Origin: Stenotrophomonas maltophilia R551-3
Lineage (GTDB): Bacteria > Pseudomonadota > Gammaproteobacteria > Xanthomonadales > Xanthomonadaceae
Assembly: GCF_000020665.1 (NCBI RefSeq)
Contig: NC_011071.1
Coordinates: 2,594,501-2,658,500, forward strand
Direction of reading: 5' to 3'
Length of the DNA: 64,000 nucleotides
Under the pieces are notes generated by a model, which saw only the letters and a list, made by a program, of their open reading frames with translations, had not been told where the DNA came from and made no database searches. A program made the position numbers and the translations under genes. Below are positions 15,643-26,520 of this stretch, in pieces (position 1 is the stretch's first letter; each line of letters starts with the position of its first letter).

Positions 15643-17001
15643 ATGACCGAACGTCGCCGCAGTCCACGCCTCTCCCCCCGCCAGCGCTGGCTGGCCCTGC
15701 TGCTGGTGCTGCTGGCACCGGCAACAAGCGTGGCGGCCGACGACCTGGTGCTGCAGGCACGTGAGCAGCGGCCTTGGACGCTGCCAGCCGACCTGGAGCG
15801 GGTCGCCATCGCCGACCCCGGCGTGGCCGACATCGTGATGCTGCGTGGCCAGCGCCAAGCCCTGCTGGTCGGCAAGGCACCGGGCACCACCACGCTTCTG
15901 CTCTGGCACCGCAAGCAGGCCGAACCGCAGCGCATGCAGGTGCGGGTGCAGAGTGCCGTGCAGGGTGCGGCCGACACGGGCTCGGGCGGGCTGGTGTTCA
16001 CCCAGCAGGACAACCAGGGCCTGCTGCAGGGAAGCACCGACAGCGTGCTCTCGCACATGCAGGAACAACGCACCGCGGCGATGGCGTTGGGCAAGGACGG
16101 CACGCTTGCTGACACATCGACGATCAGCAGCGGCGGCGTGGTCCAGGTCGAGGTCAAGGTGGTCGAGTTCAACAAGACCGCACTGAAGCAGATCGGCATC
16201 AGCTTCCAGAACCGCAATGGCAACTTCGCCTACGGCTTCGCCCGCCCTGGCGGCCAGTTGCCGGGCAACACCGGCATCCTTCCCGGGATGAAGGAAGGCA
16301 ACTCCGGCAATGAAGCCGAGTCGCCCATTTCCTCCGCATTCCGCCTGGTGTTCGGCTCGACCAAGGGCCTGTGGAACGCCGATGTCGACCTGCTGCAGAG
16401 CAACGGCATGGCGCGTGTGTTGGCCGAACCGACACTGGTCGCGCTGTCCGGCCAGAGTGCCAGCTTCCTTGCCGGTGGCGAACTGCCGATCCTGGAACCG
16501 CAGGGGCTGGGTACCACCACCATTACCTACAAGCCATTCGGCATCGGCCTGACCGTGACGCCGACGGTACTGGCGCCGAACCGCATCGCCCTGAAAGTCG
16601 CACCGGAAGCCAGCGACCTGGACTACAGCAACGCCATCGCGCTCAACGGCGTGCAGATTCCCTCAATCACTACCCGGCGCGCAGACACCACGGTCGAGCT
16701 CGGCGACGGCGAGAGCTTCGTGATCGGTGGCCTGGTCAGCTCCAACGTGGTTTCCAGCGTCGGCAAGATTCCGCTGCTGGGTGACCTGCCGATCATCGGC
16801 TCGTTCTTCCGCAACTTCGACTACAAGCGCCAGGACAAGGAACTGGTGATCATCGTCACGCCGCGGCTGGTGAAGCCGCTGGCGCGCAACACCGAACTGC
16901 CGTTGCCCGGCGACCGCGAAGCCAAGCCGCACATGCCCGAATGGGGCGCCTGGCTGCTGGGTCCGATCAGCCAGGACCCGGTGCCCGGCTTCTCGCGCTG
17001 A
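15643..17001 (+). CDS. cpaC: Tad secretin CpaC/RcpA
   Basis: 452 residues with a cleavable signal ending SVAADD. Residues about 30-110 form the N-terminal pilus and BON-like region (ERVAIADPGVADIVML, GKAPGTTTLLLW). Residues about 165-420 are the secretin domain with VQVEVKVVEFNKTALKQIG, the VLAEPTLVALSGQSASFLAGGE block and VIGGLVSSN followed by IPLLGDLPIIGSFFR. It forms the outer-membrane ring through which the Flp fibre leaves. Length fits CpaC. Eighteen bases separate it from cpaB. Confidence 0.93.
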   Translation: MTERRRSPRLSPRQRWLALLLVLLAPATSVAADDLVLQAREQRPWTLPADLERVAIADPGVADIVMLRGQRQALLVGKAPGTTTLLLWHRKQAEPQRMQVRVQSAVQGAADTGSGGLVFTQQDNQGLLQGSTDSVLSHMQEQRTAAMALGKDGTLADTSTISSGGVVQVEVKVVEFNKTALKQIGISFQNRNGNFAYGFARPGGQLPGNTGILPGMKEGNSGNEAESPISSAFRLVFGSTKGLWNADVDLLQSNGMARVLAEPTLVALSGQSASFLAGGELPILEPQGLGTTTITYKPFGIGLTVTPTVLAPNRIALKVAPEASDLDYSNAIALNGVQIPSITTRRADTTVELGDGESFVIGGLVSSNVVSSVGKIPLLGDLPIIGSFFRNFDYKRQDKELVIIVTPRLVKPLARNTELPLPGDREAKPHMPEWGAWLLGPISQDPVPGFSR

Positions 17002-17073
17002 TTCCATGATGCCTGTGATACCACGACCATGCCCTACGCCACCGCCCAGCCGCTGCATCCACAAGGACCACCG

Positions 17074-18285
17074 ATGAACCTGGTCCTGTACGGCATGGAT
17101 CGCGAACTGCTGCCCCGGCTGGCGGCCAAACTGCCGCCGACCACGACCCTGCATTGGCAGGACAGCAGCATGCCGACCTCCGCGCAGGACCTGCAGCGCG
17201 GCCCGGAAAGCCTGGTGCTTCTCGATTTCCGTCCCGAGCACGCGGCCGCCTCCAGCGTGCTTGCACAGCAACTTCAGCAGACCGAGCCGGACCTGATGCT
17301 GGTCGCGGTCGGAGCCACCAGTGCCGGCCAGGTGGAAGGCGTGGTGATGGCGCTGCGCGTGGGCCTGCGTGACGTGCTGGACCTGGACAGCGACAACACC
17401 GGCATCGAAGCCGCACTGCGCCGCGCATTGTCGCCACGAACGGCTCCCTCGGCACAGCTGGCACACAAGGCACGCCTGATCGTGCTGCTGGGGGTGCGCG
17501 CCGGCGTCGGCACCAGCACCCTTGCAGCGCATCTGTCGGTGCTGGCGCAGCAGACCCGTGCGCTGGCCCAGGGCGAGGCACTGCAGCAGGACGGCCTGCT
17601 GCTGGAACTGGCGCAACCCTCGGGCGACCTCGCGCTGTACCTCAATCTCGACAGCCGCTTCCACTACGAGGATGCGCTGCGCAATGCCAGCCGCATCGAC
17701 GCTACCCTGGCCCGCACCGCGATGGCGCGTCATGAGTCCGGGCTGGTGCTGCTGGACCGTGCAGGTGGCAGCGATGCGGTGCCGCCCTCGGACCCGGGCG
17801 CGTTGCTGCAACGGCTGCGCGGCGTGTTCGCCAGTGTTCTGTGCGATGCCGGTGGCTGCCCTTTGCGTCAGCTGCCGCCGCTGCTGCTGGACCAGGCCGA
17901 CGAGATCTGGCTGGTCACCGACGCCTCGATCGCCACGCTGGTGTCACTGGACCAGGCACTGAAGCACCTCGCCGGCCAGCGTGAACGCGAGAAGCGCCTG
18001 CAGCTGGTGATCAATCGCCACGACGACAGCAGCGGCATGAGCCCCGAGCAGATCGCGCGCCGCTTCGAGGTGCCGCTGCTGGCAACGTTGCCCGAACGAC
18101 CGCGCGTACGCCTGGCAGCCAGCCAAGGCCACCTGCTGCTGCAGGATGCACCGCGCGACCCCTACCTGCGTGCCCTCGCCCCGCTCGTCCCGCGACTGGA
18201 TCCGGCCGCGTGCCCGGTCCAGGCGCAGGGCCTGCGGGAAAGACTCTCCCTTGCCCTGGGTGGATCGCAATGGAAGACAAGGTAA
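17074..18285 (+). CDS. tadZ: Tad localisation ATPase-like protein TadZ/CpaE
   Basis: 403 residues from the ATG at 17074, chosen because AAGGA precedes it; an upstream ATG at 17029 has no such signal. The N-terminal about 120 residues look like an atypical receiver domain. From about residue 130 comes a MinD/ParA-like fold whose P-loop reads GVRAGVGTSTLAAHL, with Ala and Thr where the deviant Walker motif carries lysines (KGGVGKST). ATP hydrolysis is therefore doubtful. TadZ proteins mark the pole or site of Tad assembly. The end overlaps cpaF by 16 bases. Confidence 0.88.
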   Translation: MNLVLYGMDRELLPRLAAKLPPTTTLHWQDSSMPTSAQDLQRGPESLVLLDFRPEHAAASSVLAQQLQQTEPDLMLVAVGATSAGQVEGVVMALRVGLRDVLDLDSDNTGIEAALRRALSPRTAPSAQLAHKARLIVLLGVRAGVGTSTLAAHLSVLAQQTRALAQGEALQQDGLLLELAQPSGDLALYLNLDSRFHYEDALRNASRIDATLARTAMARHESGLVLLDRAGGSDAVPPSDPGALLQRLRGVFASVLCDAGGCPLRQLPPLLLDQADEIWLVTDASIATLVSLDQALKHLAGQREREKRLQLVINRHDDSSGMSPEQIARRFEVPLLATLPERPRVRLAASQGHLLLQDAPRDPYLRALAPLVPRLDPAACPVQAQGLRERLSLALGGSQWKTR

Positions 18286-19619
18286 CCCCGTTCCCGCATG
18301 CCGTTGCCCGTCCGGTGCTGCCCGAGAGCGCGGCGGGCCATCTGCCGTTCGCGCAGACCGAGCAGTACCAGAAGGTGCTGTCGGCCGCGCATGAGCACCT
18401 GCTCAACAGCATCGAGGACGAGCGCATCGACATCGATTCCTGGGCCCCGGACACCATCGCCCGCTGGGTGCAGGTGCAGACGGTGAGCTTCATCCAGGAG
18501 TGGCGCATCCCGATCAACGAAGAGGAAATGCAGGTGGTCGCCGATGGCCTGGTCAAGGAGCTGACCGGCTTCGGCCCGCTCGATGACCTGCTGCACGACC
18601 CGTCCATCGAAGACATCCTGATCAACGGTTTCAAGGATGTGCACGTCTCGCAGGGCGGCCAGCTCAAGCGCGCCACCCAGCGCTTCACCGACGATACCCA
18701 CCTGCTGCGCATCCTGCGCCGCATCCTCGCTCCGCTGGGGCGCCGCCTGGATGATTCCAACCCGATGGTCGATGCGCGCCTGCCCAACGGCGGTCGCCTC
18801 AACGCGATCATCTCGCCGCTGGCGGTGGACGGACCGATGGTGTCCATCCGCAAGTTCCGCAAGGATCCGTTCACCCCCGATGAACTGCTGGCCAAGGGCA
18901 CCTTTGATGCACCGATGCAGGCCTTGCTGAAGGCGATGGTGCTGGGCCGCTGCAACATCCTGGTGTCCGGCGGCACCAGCTCGGGCAAAACCTCGCTGCT
19001 GAACGCCCTGGCCAGCTACGTGCCGGCCAACGAACGCGTGATCACGGTGGAGGACACCGCCGAACTGTCACTCAACCATCCGCACGTGGTGCGCCTGGAA
19101 AGCCGCATCGGTGGCGCCGAGGGCCAGGGCGCGGTCAGCATCCGCGACCTGGTGCGCAACAGCCTTCGCATGCGCCCCGATCGCATCGTCGTCGGCGAGG
19201 TGCGTGGCGCCGAGGTGCTGGAAATGCTGCAGGCAATGAACACTGGCCACGACGGTTCGATGGCGACCATCCATGCCAACTCGCCGCGTGACTGCCTGTA
19301 CCGCATCGAGATGCTGGCCGGCTTTGCCGGCTTCCAGGGCAGCGAGGACAGCCTGCGCCGGCAGATCGCCAGTGCGATCGACTTCATCGTGCAGATCTCG
19401 CGCCTTGGCAGCGGCCGCCGCGTGCTGGTCTCGATCACCGAGATCACCGGCGTCAGCGACAACCTGATCACCACCCAGGAAATGTTCCGCCACGAGCTGC
19501 AGATCGACGGCAACGGCAAGGAGATCGATCGCTGGATCGGGCTGGGCTTCCATCCGCACTCGCACAAGCTGGAGCCGTTCCGCCTGCAGCTGCGCGAATC
19601 GCTCTACGGAGACTTCTGA
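18270..19619 (+). CDS. cpaF: Tad pilus assembly/secretion ATPase CpaF/TadA
   Basis: 449 residues. The ATG at 18270 gives a product of usual CpaF length. It carries the secretion-ATPase motifs: Walker A GGTSSGKTSLLNAL (about residue 234), an Asp box with VEDTAEL, Walker B RIVVGEVRGAE (about 310) and the His box MATIHANSPRD. This hexameric cytoplasmic ATPase powers Flp polymerisation with TadB and TadC in the inner membrane. The ATG lies within the end of tadZ, so translation is probably coupled. Confidence 0.95.
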   Translation: MEDKVTPFPHAVARPVLPESAAGHLPFAQTEQYQKVLSAAHEHLLNSIEDERIDIDSWAPDTIARWVQVQTVSFIQEWRIPINEEEMQVVADGLVKELTGFGPLDDLLHDPSIEDILINGFKDVHVSQGGQLKRATQRFTDDTHLLRILRRILAPLGRRLDDSNPMVDARLPNGGRLNAIISPLAVDGPMVSIRKFRKDPFTPDELLAKGTFDAPMQALLKAMVLGRCNILVSGGTSSGKTSLLNALASYVPANERVITVEDTAELSLNHPHVVRLESRIGGAEGQGAVSIRDLVRNSLRMRPDRIVVGEVRGAEVLEMLQAMNTGHDGSMATIHANSPRDCLYRIEMLAGFAGFQGSEDSLRRQIASAIDFIVQISRLGSGRRVLVSITEITGVSDNLITTQEMFRHELQIDGNGKEIDRWIGLGFHPHSHKLEPFRLQLRESLYGDF

Positions 19620-19621
19620 GC

Positions 19622-20578
19622 ATGGGAACCGGCGCGCTGCTGGGCGTTTTGAGCGTCATCTCGGTGCTGCTGGCGCTGGCGGTCTGGCTGTGGGGCACAG
19701 CCAGCAGCCGCGAGCAGCGCCAGGCGTCGATGCAGCACGCCGAACAGCGCCTGGCGCGTGGCAACGCCAGTGCCGGAGCCCCTGCAGGCGCCTCGGTCGC
19801 GGCAGCCAACGACCCGCCGCGACCGGCCAGCAGCGGGCGCCGCGTGCTGCCCCTGGACGGCCTGCTGCAGCGCGCCGGCCTGCAGACGGGCTGGAAGCTT
19901 CCCATCATGCTGCTGGTGCCGGGGCTGGTGCTTTCGGTGGTGGCGATGCTGCGGCTCGGCACCGTGTGGATGTTCCCGCTGACCCTGCTGTTGTACCTGC
20001 TGGGCTGCTGGCTGTGGGTGATGCGGCGGACATCGAAGCTGCGCGCGCAGCTGCTGCATCAGTTGCCGGACTTCCTCGACAACCTGGTGCGCCTGACCGC
20101 GCTGGGCAACAGCCTGCAGGCGGCATTCCAGGTGGCATCGATGCAGACCAGCGCACCACTGCGGGGCCTGCTGGACACCACGGTGCGCTATGCGCGGAGC
20201 GGCATGGACCTGGACCGTGCACTCGCACTGGCGGCGCAACCGTATCGCATGGATGTGCTGAAGGTGCTGTCGGTAGTGATCGGGGTCAGCGTGCGCATTG
20301 GTGGCCGCTCCGACCAGATCCTGCAGCGCATGGGTGATTTCATGCGCGACCTGGAACAGGCGCAGCAGGAGCTGGCCGCGACCACATCGGAGACTCGCAT
20401 GTCGGCGTGGGTGCTGGGGCTGCTGCCACCGGCCTGCGCCGTGCTGATGGCAATCTCCAGCCCCGAATTTTTCCAGCCTGTCCTGCACGATCCACTCGGC
20501 CACAAGATCCTGCTGATCGCACTGGGGCTGGAGCTGTTCGGAGCGTTCCTGCTGTATCGCCTGGCCAAATCACTATGA
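19622..20578 (+). CDS. tadB: Tad inner-membrane platform protein TadB
   Basis: 318 residues, two bases after cpaF. One helix at the N-terminus, paired helices around residues 95-140 and two at the C-terminus surround a type II secretion F-domain (QLPDFLDNLVRLTALGNSLQAAF, then RSDQILQRMGDFMRDL). Together with TadC it should form the pilus assembly platform on which CpaF acts. The order cpaF-tadB-tadC matches most Tad clusters. Confidence 0.93.
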   Translation: MGTGALLGVLSVISVLLALAVWLWGTASSREQRQASMQHAEQRLARGNASAGAPAGASVAAANDPPRPASSGRRVLPLDGLLQRAGLQTGWKLPIMLLVPGLVLSVVAMLRLGTVWMFPLTLLLYLLGCWLWVMRRTSKLRAQLLHQLPDFLDNLVRLTALGNSLQAAFQVASMQTSAPLRGLLDTTVRYARSGMDLDRALALAAQPYRMDVLKVLSVVIGVSVRIGGRSDQILQRMGDFMRDLEQAQQELAATTSETRMSAWVLGLLPPACAVLMAISSPEFFQPVLHDPLGHKILLIALGLELFGAFLLYRLAKSL

Positions 20579-20606
20579 ACCGCCGCAGCCACCCCGGAGA
20601 TGCCCG

Positions 20607-21541
20607 ATGAGCGCCAGCGCCTGGTTCGCCCTCTCCCTGCTCGTGCTGGCCGCCGGTATCGCCCTGCTCGGTATCGGCGGCTGGGTGCGCAGCCATCGCG
20701 AACACCGTACCTCGGCCACGTTGAAGACCGCCCTGCAACCGCGCGAAGAGGCGCGTGACAACGAGACCACACAACGCGATTCACTGGGCTGGCTGGAGCG
20801 ATTCGGCCGCGCGCTCAGTGGCGGTCGCCTGGAAGCGGCGCTGCTGGCCAATGAGGATCGCCTGCTGCTGGACCTGGCCGGCTGGAACACGCGTCGCGGC
20901 ACTGCGATCTATCTGGGCCTGCGCTTGCTGCTGGCACTGCTTGTACTGGCATTGGCACTGGCTGTCAGCGATGCCACGGGGCTGGCGAAGATCATGGTGG
21001 TGATCGGTGCGCTGGCCGCCGGCCTGCTGCTGCCCAAGTTCGTTCTATCTTCCTGGGTGAAGCGGCGCCGGCGCGCCGTCGACAAGGAGTTGCCTCTGCT
21101 GATCGACCTGCTGCGTCTGCTGCAAGGCGTGGGCTTCAGCATGGACCAGAGCCTGCAGACGCTCGGCGACAAGCTGCGTGACGCGCTGCCGGTACTCGGT
21201 GGCGAACTGCAGGAAGCCAACGTGGCCTACACCCACGGCCGCACCCGCGCACAGTCACTGCGTCGCTTGAGCGAGGTCTATGCCGACGACGACCTGAGCA
21301 GCCTGATGCAACTGATCCTGCAGGTGCATGCGCACGGCGGTGCGGTGCAGGAGCCGTTGCGGCAGTTCAGCATCCGCCTGCGCGAACAGCGCCGCAATAC
21401 CTTGAAAGAAAAGGTCGGCAAGCTCTCGGTGAAGATGACCGTGGTGATGATGCTGACCCTGCTGCCAGCGCTGATGCTGGTCCTTGCCGGCCCCGCGCTG
21501 GTCGCGCTGGCCACCACCATGTCCAAGATGGGATCGCCCTG

Positions 21542-21542
<1 letters not shown>
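20607..21542 (+). CDS. tadC: Tad inner-membrane platform protein TadC
   Basis: 311 residues with an N-terminal helix, two central helices (about residues 100-145) and a C-terminal helix pair around an F-domain (DKELPLLIDLLRLLQGVGFSMDQSL). Partner of TadB. The stop codon overlaps the start of tadD by one base (TGATG), so the two are translationally coupled. Confidence 0.93.
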
Positions 21543-22458
<916 letters not shown>

Positions 22459-22462
<4 letters not shown>

Positions 22463-22899
22463 CCGCGACACCCCTGTCCCGACGCCTGCTGTCCGTATTG
22501 ACCTGCCTGCTGGTTGCGGGAGCCGTGCAAGCGCAGCAACAACCGTTGACCGGGCAGATGCTTGGCGGCGGTAGTCCGTCCGCGCCGCCAGCGCAGCCGC
22601 TGCAATCCGAGCCACTGCCTACGGTCGACCTGGCAGCGCCCGCTACACCGACGGCGGTTGTCGCCGCCGACAGCATCGCTCCAGCAACGCGCCCGGTACG
22701 CAGCCAGATCGGCGATACCGCACGCAACCTGTTCCGCCTGCAGGCATCAGGGCAGCAGGCCGGCCAGCATCTGCCGATCCTCGGCGACCAGGCCACCCTG
22801 AGCTATGCCCGCTACATCAAGAGCTTTGAACACGAGATCCCGGACTTCTTTGAAACCGATGTCGCCAAGTCCAAGGGAACATCCTCATCCGGACGCTGA
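22459..22899 (+). CDS. DUF3613-family secreted protein in the Tad locus
   Basis: 146 residues. Signal peptide ending VQAQQ, then a Pro/Ala-rich spacer, then a conserved C-terminal block of about 60 residues (IGDTARNLFRLQASGQQAGQ, LPILGDQATLSYARYIKSF) that I recognise as DUF3613. This domain is known mainly from Tad loci of beta- and gammaproteobacteria. It overlaps tadD by four bases and precedes the tadG-like gene by eight, so it belongs to the operon. Its exact role in pilus assembly is not established; a periplasmic location follows from the signal peptide. Confidence 0.78.
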
Positions 22900-22907
22900 G
22901 GTAGGCC

Positions 22908-25061
22908 ATGAAACGCCCACGCCAGTTCAGTTTCAGCCGCCCGCTTGGCGGCATGTCGATCACCATGATGCTGGTCATGCTGGCATTGCTGGCGATGCTG
23001 GGTCTGATCGAAATCGGCTATCTGTTCTGGGCCAAGCGTGATGCGCAGAAGGTCGCCGACCTGGCCGCACTGGCCGGCGCGCAACGACTGGAGCTGTGCA
23101 CCTCGGACAACAGCGACAACAGTGCGGCGCGGCAGAGCGCGCTGACCCAGAACAAGTTTGCGGGCAGCCTGCAGATCCGCTGCGGTAACTGGAGCGCCAG
23201 CCGTGGCACGGCGAACCGTTTCGTCACCACGATCGACGCCAGCAACCCCCGCAACGCGGTCCAGGTGGTCGCCGAGCGCAGCGTGCTGCCGTTCTTCGGG
23301 CAGAACACCAGCCTGCCGACCGTCAGCGTGCAGGCCGTTGCCCGACGCTCGGAGCCCACCGCCGTATTTGCGGTCGGCTCGCAGCTGTTGCGGACCCGGG
23401 GCGACTCACTGCTGATGTCGACCCTGCGCCTGATCGGCCTGGATGTCACCAATGCTACGGTGCTTTCCTATGACGGCCTGGCGCAGGCCAACATCACTCC
23501 ATCGGGCCTGTTGAAGGCGCTCAACATCCCGGTCAGCGCCAACCTGAGCGTGGCCGACTTCAACCGGCTGCTGGCGGTCAACAAGATCTCGCTGGCGCAA
23601 CTGGTTGATGCCACGGCCACCGTGGTCGGCCGCAACACCACCGTCGGCGTGCAGCTGCGTGCCCTGTCGGACCTGGTCGCCACCCGGCTGGACATCACCA
23701 AGCTCAACATTGCACTGGGCAGCGAGTCCGGCGGCGGTGGGCTGTTCGCCGAGGTCATTTCTCCAGACGGCACCGCCGGCAGCGCACTCGAGTCGAAGAT
23801 CAGCGTACTCAACCTGATCAGCACGGCCATCTCCATCGCCAATGAGGGCAATGGCATCGCGGTCGAAGGCTTGAACCTGCTCGGCATCAACGTACAGGCG
23901 GGCGTGGTCGAACCACCGTCGATCGCCATCGGCGGCGTAGGCTCACGTGCCTACAACGCGCAGGTCCGGCTGATGGTGGACGTGGACAGCAACAACCTGT
24001 TTGCGCTGGGCCCCCTGCTGCAACTGCTGGGGACGCAGCTGCACCTGCCGCTGCATGTCGATGTCGCCAATGCGATGGGCACTCTGACAGGCATCCAGTG
24101 CGGCGCCAGTCCGCCAAAAGCGACCATCCAGGTCGACTCCTCGGTGCTGCGCGCCTGCGTGGGCAAGGTCGATCCTGCGCAACGCTTCTCCAAGAACAAT
24201 GTCTGTGACAACACCCTGCAGAACGAACAGCTGCTGAAGCTGCTGGGCAAGCCCCTGATCACCAACAAGATCGCCCTGCCCGCCCTGACCAGCTCGCAGA
24301 ACCTGACCCTGGCAGCCGGCGAGAGTGGCTCCACGCAGATCAATCCACTGGCGCTGGGCAACGCCGTTTCCGATCTGGTCAGTGAGCTGCTGCGCGTGCT
24401 GGCGGGCATGCTCAGTTCACCGCAGCAGGGCATGAGTGCGAATGACACCGCCAAGGCGCTCGCCGACCGCTACCTGCAGGCGACCTTCCCACCCAACACG
24501 CGCTACGACGTGAACAAGCTGATCCCGTTGCTGCGCGATGGCGACCCCAGCCGGCAGCTGGCCCCGCTCAACAGCTGGACCGTACCCGATGGCCTTCCCT
24601 ATGCCTGTGGCCTGCTGAACCTTGCCACCTGCCACAAGGATGGCCAGGTCTGGGATGCATTCAAGGTCACCGTCACCGGCCAGGGCCTGGGCGTGCTCGA
24701 TGGCCTGCTCGGCTCGCTGGTCGGCGGCCTGCTGATCAACCGCTGCGACAGCCTGCTCGGCAACCTGCTGGACTACAACGGCTGTGTTCGCAACAACCTG
24801 GCCTCGTACATCCAGACCGCGCCGGCAGGTTTCCTCGACGGCACCGGCGGCAGCGGCGTCACCAACCCCGATGGCAGCGTCAGCTGCAGCGGCCTGCTGT
24901 GCACGCTGCTGAAGCCGATCCTGGCCGCACTGCGGCCGGTGCTCAACAGCGTCGGCTCGCTGCTGACCAACCTGCTGGCCAGCGTGCTGGGGCTGGAGCT
25001 GGGCCGTACCGACGTCAACGTGCAGTCGATCCAGTGCAGCGCGGCGCAGCTGGTCTATTGA
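22908..25061 (+). CDS. tadG: TadG-like Flp pilus-associated protein
   Basis: 717 residues. Residues about 15-40 are a hydrophobic helix preceded by Arg-Pro-Leu-Gly-Gly (SITMMLVMLALLAMLGLIEIGYLFW), followed by the TadG-N/TadE-like motif DAQKVADLAALAGAQRL. The long remainder is periplasmic or surface exposed, rich in Leu, Asn and Ser, with several scattered cysteines. TadG proteins contribute to pilus assembly or anchoring. It is longer than typical TadG and I see no clear von Willebrand domain. Last gene of the Tad operon. Confidence 0.8.
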   Translation: MKRPRQFSFSRPLGGMSITMMLVMLALLAMLGLIEIGYLFWAKRDAQKVADLAALAGAQRLELCTSDNSDNSAARQSALTQNKFAGSLQIRCGNWSASRGTANRFVTTIDASNPRNAVQVVAERSVLPFFGQNTSLPTVSVQAVARRSEPTAVFAVGSQLLRTRGDSLLMSTLRLIGLDVTNATVLSYDGLAQANITPSGLLKALNIPVSANLSVADFNRLLAVNKISLAQLVDATATVVGRNTTVGVQLRALSDLVATRLDITKLNIALGSESGGGGLFAEVISPDGTAGSALESKISVLNLISTAISIANEGNGIAVEGLNLLGINVQAGVVEPPSIAIGGVGSRAYNAQVRLMVDVDSNNLFALGPLLQLLGTQLHLPLHVDVANAMGTLTGIQCGASPPKATIQVDSSVLRACVGKVDPAQRFSKNNVCDNTLQNEQLLKLLGKPLITNKIALPALTSSQNLTLAAGESGSTQINPLALGNAVSDLVSELLRVLAGMLSSPQQGMSANDTAKALADRYLQATFPPNTRYDVNKLIPLLRDGDPSRQLAPLNSWTVPDGLPYACGLLNLATCHKDGQVWDAFKVTVTGQGLGVLDGLLGSLVGGLLINRCDSLLGNLLDYNGCVRNNLASYIQTAPAGFLDGTGGSGVTNPDGSVSCSGLLCTLLKPILAALRPVLNSVGSLLTNLLASVLGLELGRTDVNVQSIQCSAAQLVY

Positions 25062-25077
25062 CCCGTGACGGGCGCCC

Positions 25078-25105
25078 TTGGCGACGCCCGCGCCCATGCT
25101 AGACT
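25078..25105 (+). promoter_or_regulatory. Sigma-70-like promoter for the DUF2968 gene
   Basis: TTGGCG at 25078-25083 and TAGACT at 25100-25105 are 16 bases apart. They fall just after the tadG stop, so the gene at 25161 probably has its own transcript with a leader of about 50 nt. Confidence 0.4.
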
Positions 25106-25160
25106 CCCGGCGGGGAACCACCTTCATCTCAACCCACACTCATCCGTGGATGGTCTAGAC

Positions 25161-25874
25161 ATGCGAGAAACTTCAGGGGGCGCGGTCTTCGCCCGGCACG
25201 CGCGCAGCGCGGCAATGCTGGCCGTGGCCATGATGCTGGTCGCACCGGCGGCGATGGCTGCACGAGGGGACCGCGAAGCTGCCGCAGAGCCGGCCGCGCG
25301 TACTGCACCGGTGGTACGCAACACCGTTGACGAACTCAAGCAGCTGATGGATGCGCGCCAGCTGACCGAGCTGCGCACCACCTACAACGGCAACTACGGC
25401 GCCAGCCTGCTGTTCAATGCCAGTACCCTGACCTACTACGTCGCCCTGTTCCAGGAAAAGAACTTCTGGCGGGTGATCAAGACCGATGCCGTCGACAACG
25501 CCGAGCGTGTCTACCGCACCTTCGCACAGCAGTCCGAGCAGCTGGCACAGGTCTATATCGACACCACCCGCCTGGAAGCAGGCAAGCGCTATACCGAGCG
25601 CCTGGTGGCCTACAACGAGGAACGCCTGCGCACCCTGCAGCAGGAAATGGAACAACAGCAGGCGCAGTCGGCGCAGGTCAGCGCTGCCCTGCAGCAGGCC
25701 CAGCAGCAGGCGGTCAGCCTGAGCACCGACGTGCAGAGCACCAACAGCCAGCTGGATTCCCTGCAGCGCCGCATCCAGATCCTGCAGGCCGAACAGGGCA
25801 ACCCGGAGCTGAGCCTGCCCAAGCCGGACAGCGTGCCCTCGCCTGCACCGGCTGCAGCCAGCGACGGTCGCTGA
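25161..25874 (+). CDS. DUF2968-family exported coiled-coil protein
   Basis: 237 residues from the ATG at 25161; the frame is open from 25065 but without a start signal. A signal peptide ends AMAARG. Residues about 50-120 are the conserved DUF2968 core (VDELKQLMDARQLTELRTTY, then SLLFNASTLTYYVALFQEKNFWRVIKT). Residues about 150-215 are Gln/Glu-rich and should form a long coiled coil. The tail is Pro/Ala-rich. Probably periplasmic. Function is unknown in the family. It is same-strand with the Tad locus but has a promoter-like sequence of its own. Confidence 0.8.
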   Translation: MRETSGGAVFARHARSAAMLAVAMMLVAPAAMAARGDREAAAEPAARTAPVVRNTVDELKQLMDARQLTELRTTYNGNYGASLLFNASTLTYYVALFQEKNFWRVIKTDAVDNAERVYRTFAQQSEQLAQVYIDTTRLEAGKRYTERLVAYNEERLRTLQQEMEQQQAQSAQVSAALQQAQQQAVSLSTDVQSTNSQLDSLQRRIQILQAEQGNPELSLPKPDSVPSPAPAAASDGR

Positions 25875-25900
25875 GGTCCAAGCGTCCATCAGCCCACACG

Positions 25901-25925
25901 ACGGCGCCGCAGGGCGCCGTTGTCG
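25901..25925. terminator. Convergent-gene hairpin
   Basis: ACGGCGCC (25901-25908) pairs with GGCGCCGT (25913-25920) around a 4-base loop, followed by a short T-containing run. It lies between the convergent genes ending at 25874 and 25949. Confidence 0.5.
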
Positions 25926-25948
25926 TTTCCGGCACTTGTTGCCAGCGT

Positions 25949-26332
25949 TCAACGGCAGGCGTCGTACACCGCGTCATCCAGCTGCCGGCGTTGTACGAAG
26001 TCCAGCCGTGTGCGCTTCGCCAGTGCCTTCTCGCGCTGTTGCCGTGCACGGTCGCAGGCTGCAGGGTCGCTGCGGATGGAAATCAGCGCCGCGCGCGCAG
26101 CTGATGGGCGCACCGCACGCGGCTTCGATGTGACCGGTGCCGCCTTGGCTTCCACACCCCGCGACAACGACTGCTCCACCGGAACCTCCCAGCGCCATTC
26201 CGCACGCCCCTGGCACGGCGTCTGCTGGTAGACCGGATGCGGACCGTCCGCGCACTTGTAGACATTTGTCTGCGCGTGCGTCGTGGCGGCCAGCAGCAGG
26301 CACAGCATCAGGGACCATTGCGCTTTCTGCAT
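25949..26332 (-). CDS. Small exported protein with DUF4124-like N-terminus
   Basis: 127 residues from the ATG complementary to 26332. Signal peptide ending THAQT, then [17 protein letters not shown]: the two-cysteine 'YKC..G...YQ..PC' pattern of DUF4124-like periplasmic proteins. The remainder is basic with two further cysteines. Four cysteines suggest two disulphides in the periplasm. No function is known. It is divergent from the hydrolase at 26521 across a 188-bp gap. Confidence 0.72.
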   Translation of the reverse strand: MQKAQWSLMLCLLLAATTHAQTNVYKCADGPHPVYQQTPCQGRAEWRWEVPVEQSLSRGVEAKAAPVTSKPRAVRPSAARAALISIRSDPAACDRARQQREKALAKRTRLDFVQRRQLDDAVYDACR

Positions 26333-26520
26333 GCTGCCGGTTTCCCGAAGAAGGAGCCGCCATCGTCGACATGCCGACCACGCTGCGCCAGAGCGATATG
26401 CGTCACAGCCCGGGCAATCCAGCACAGCCGTGCAAGCCGCCCGGCGTGCGCTGCGCTGTACTGCCGAAGGCACCGGCACACCTGCCGCTGCCTTCCCTCC
26501 CTTCCGCCAAGGAACCTGCA

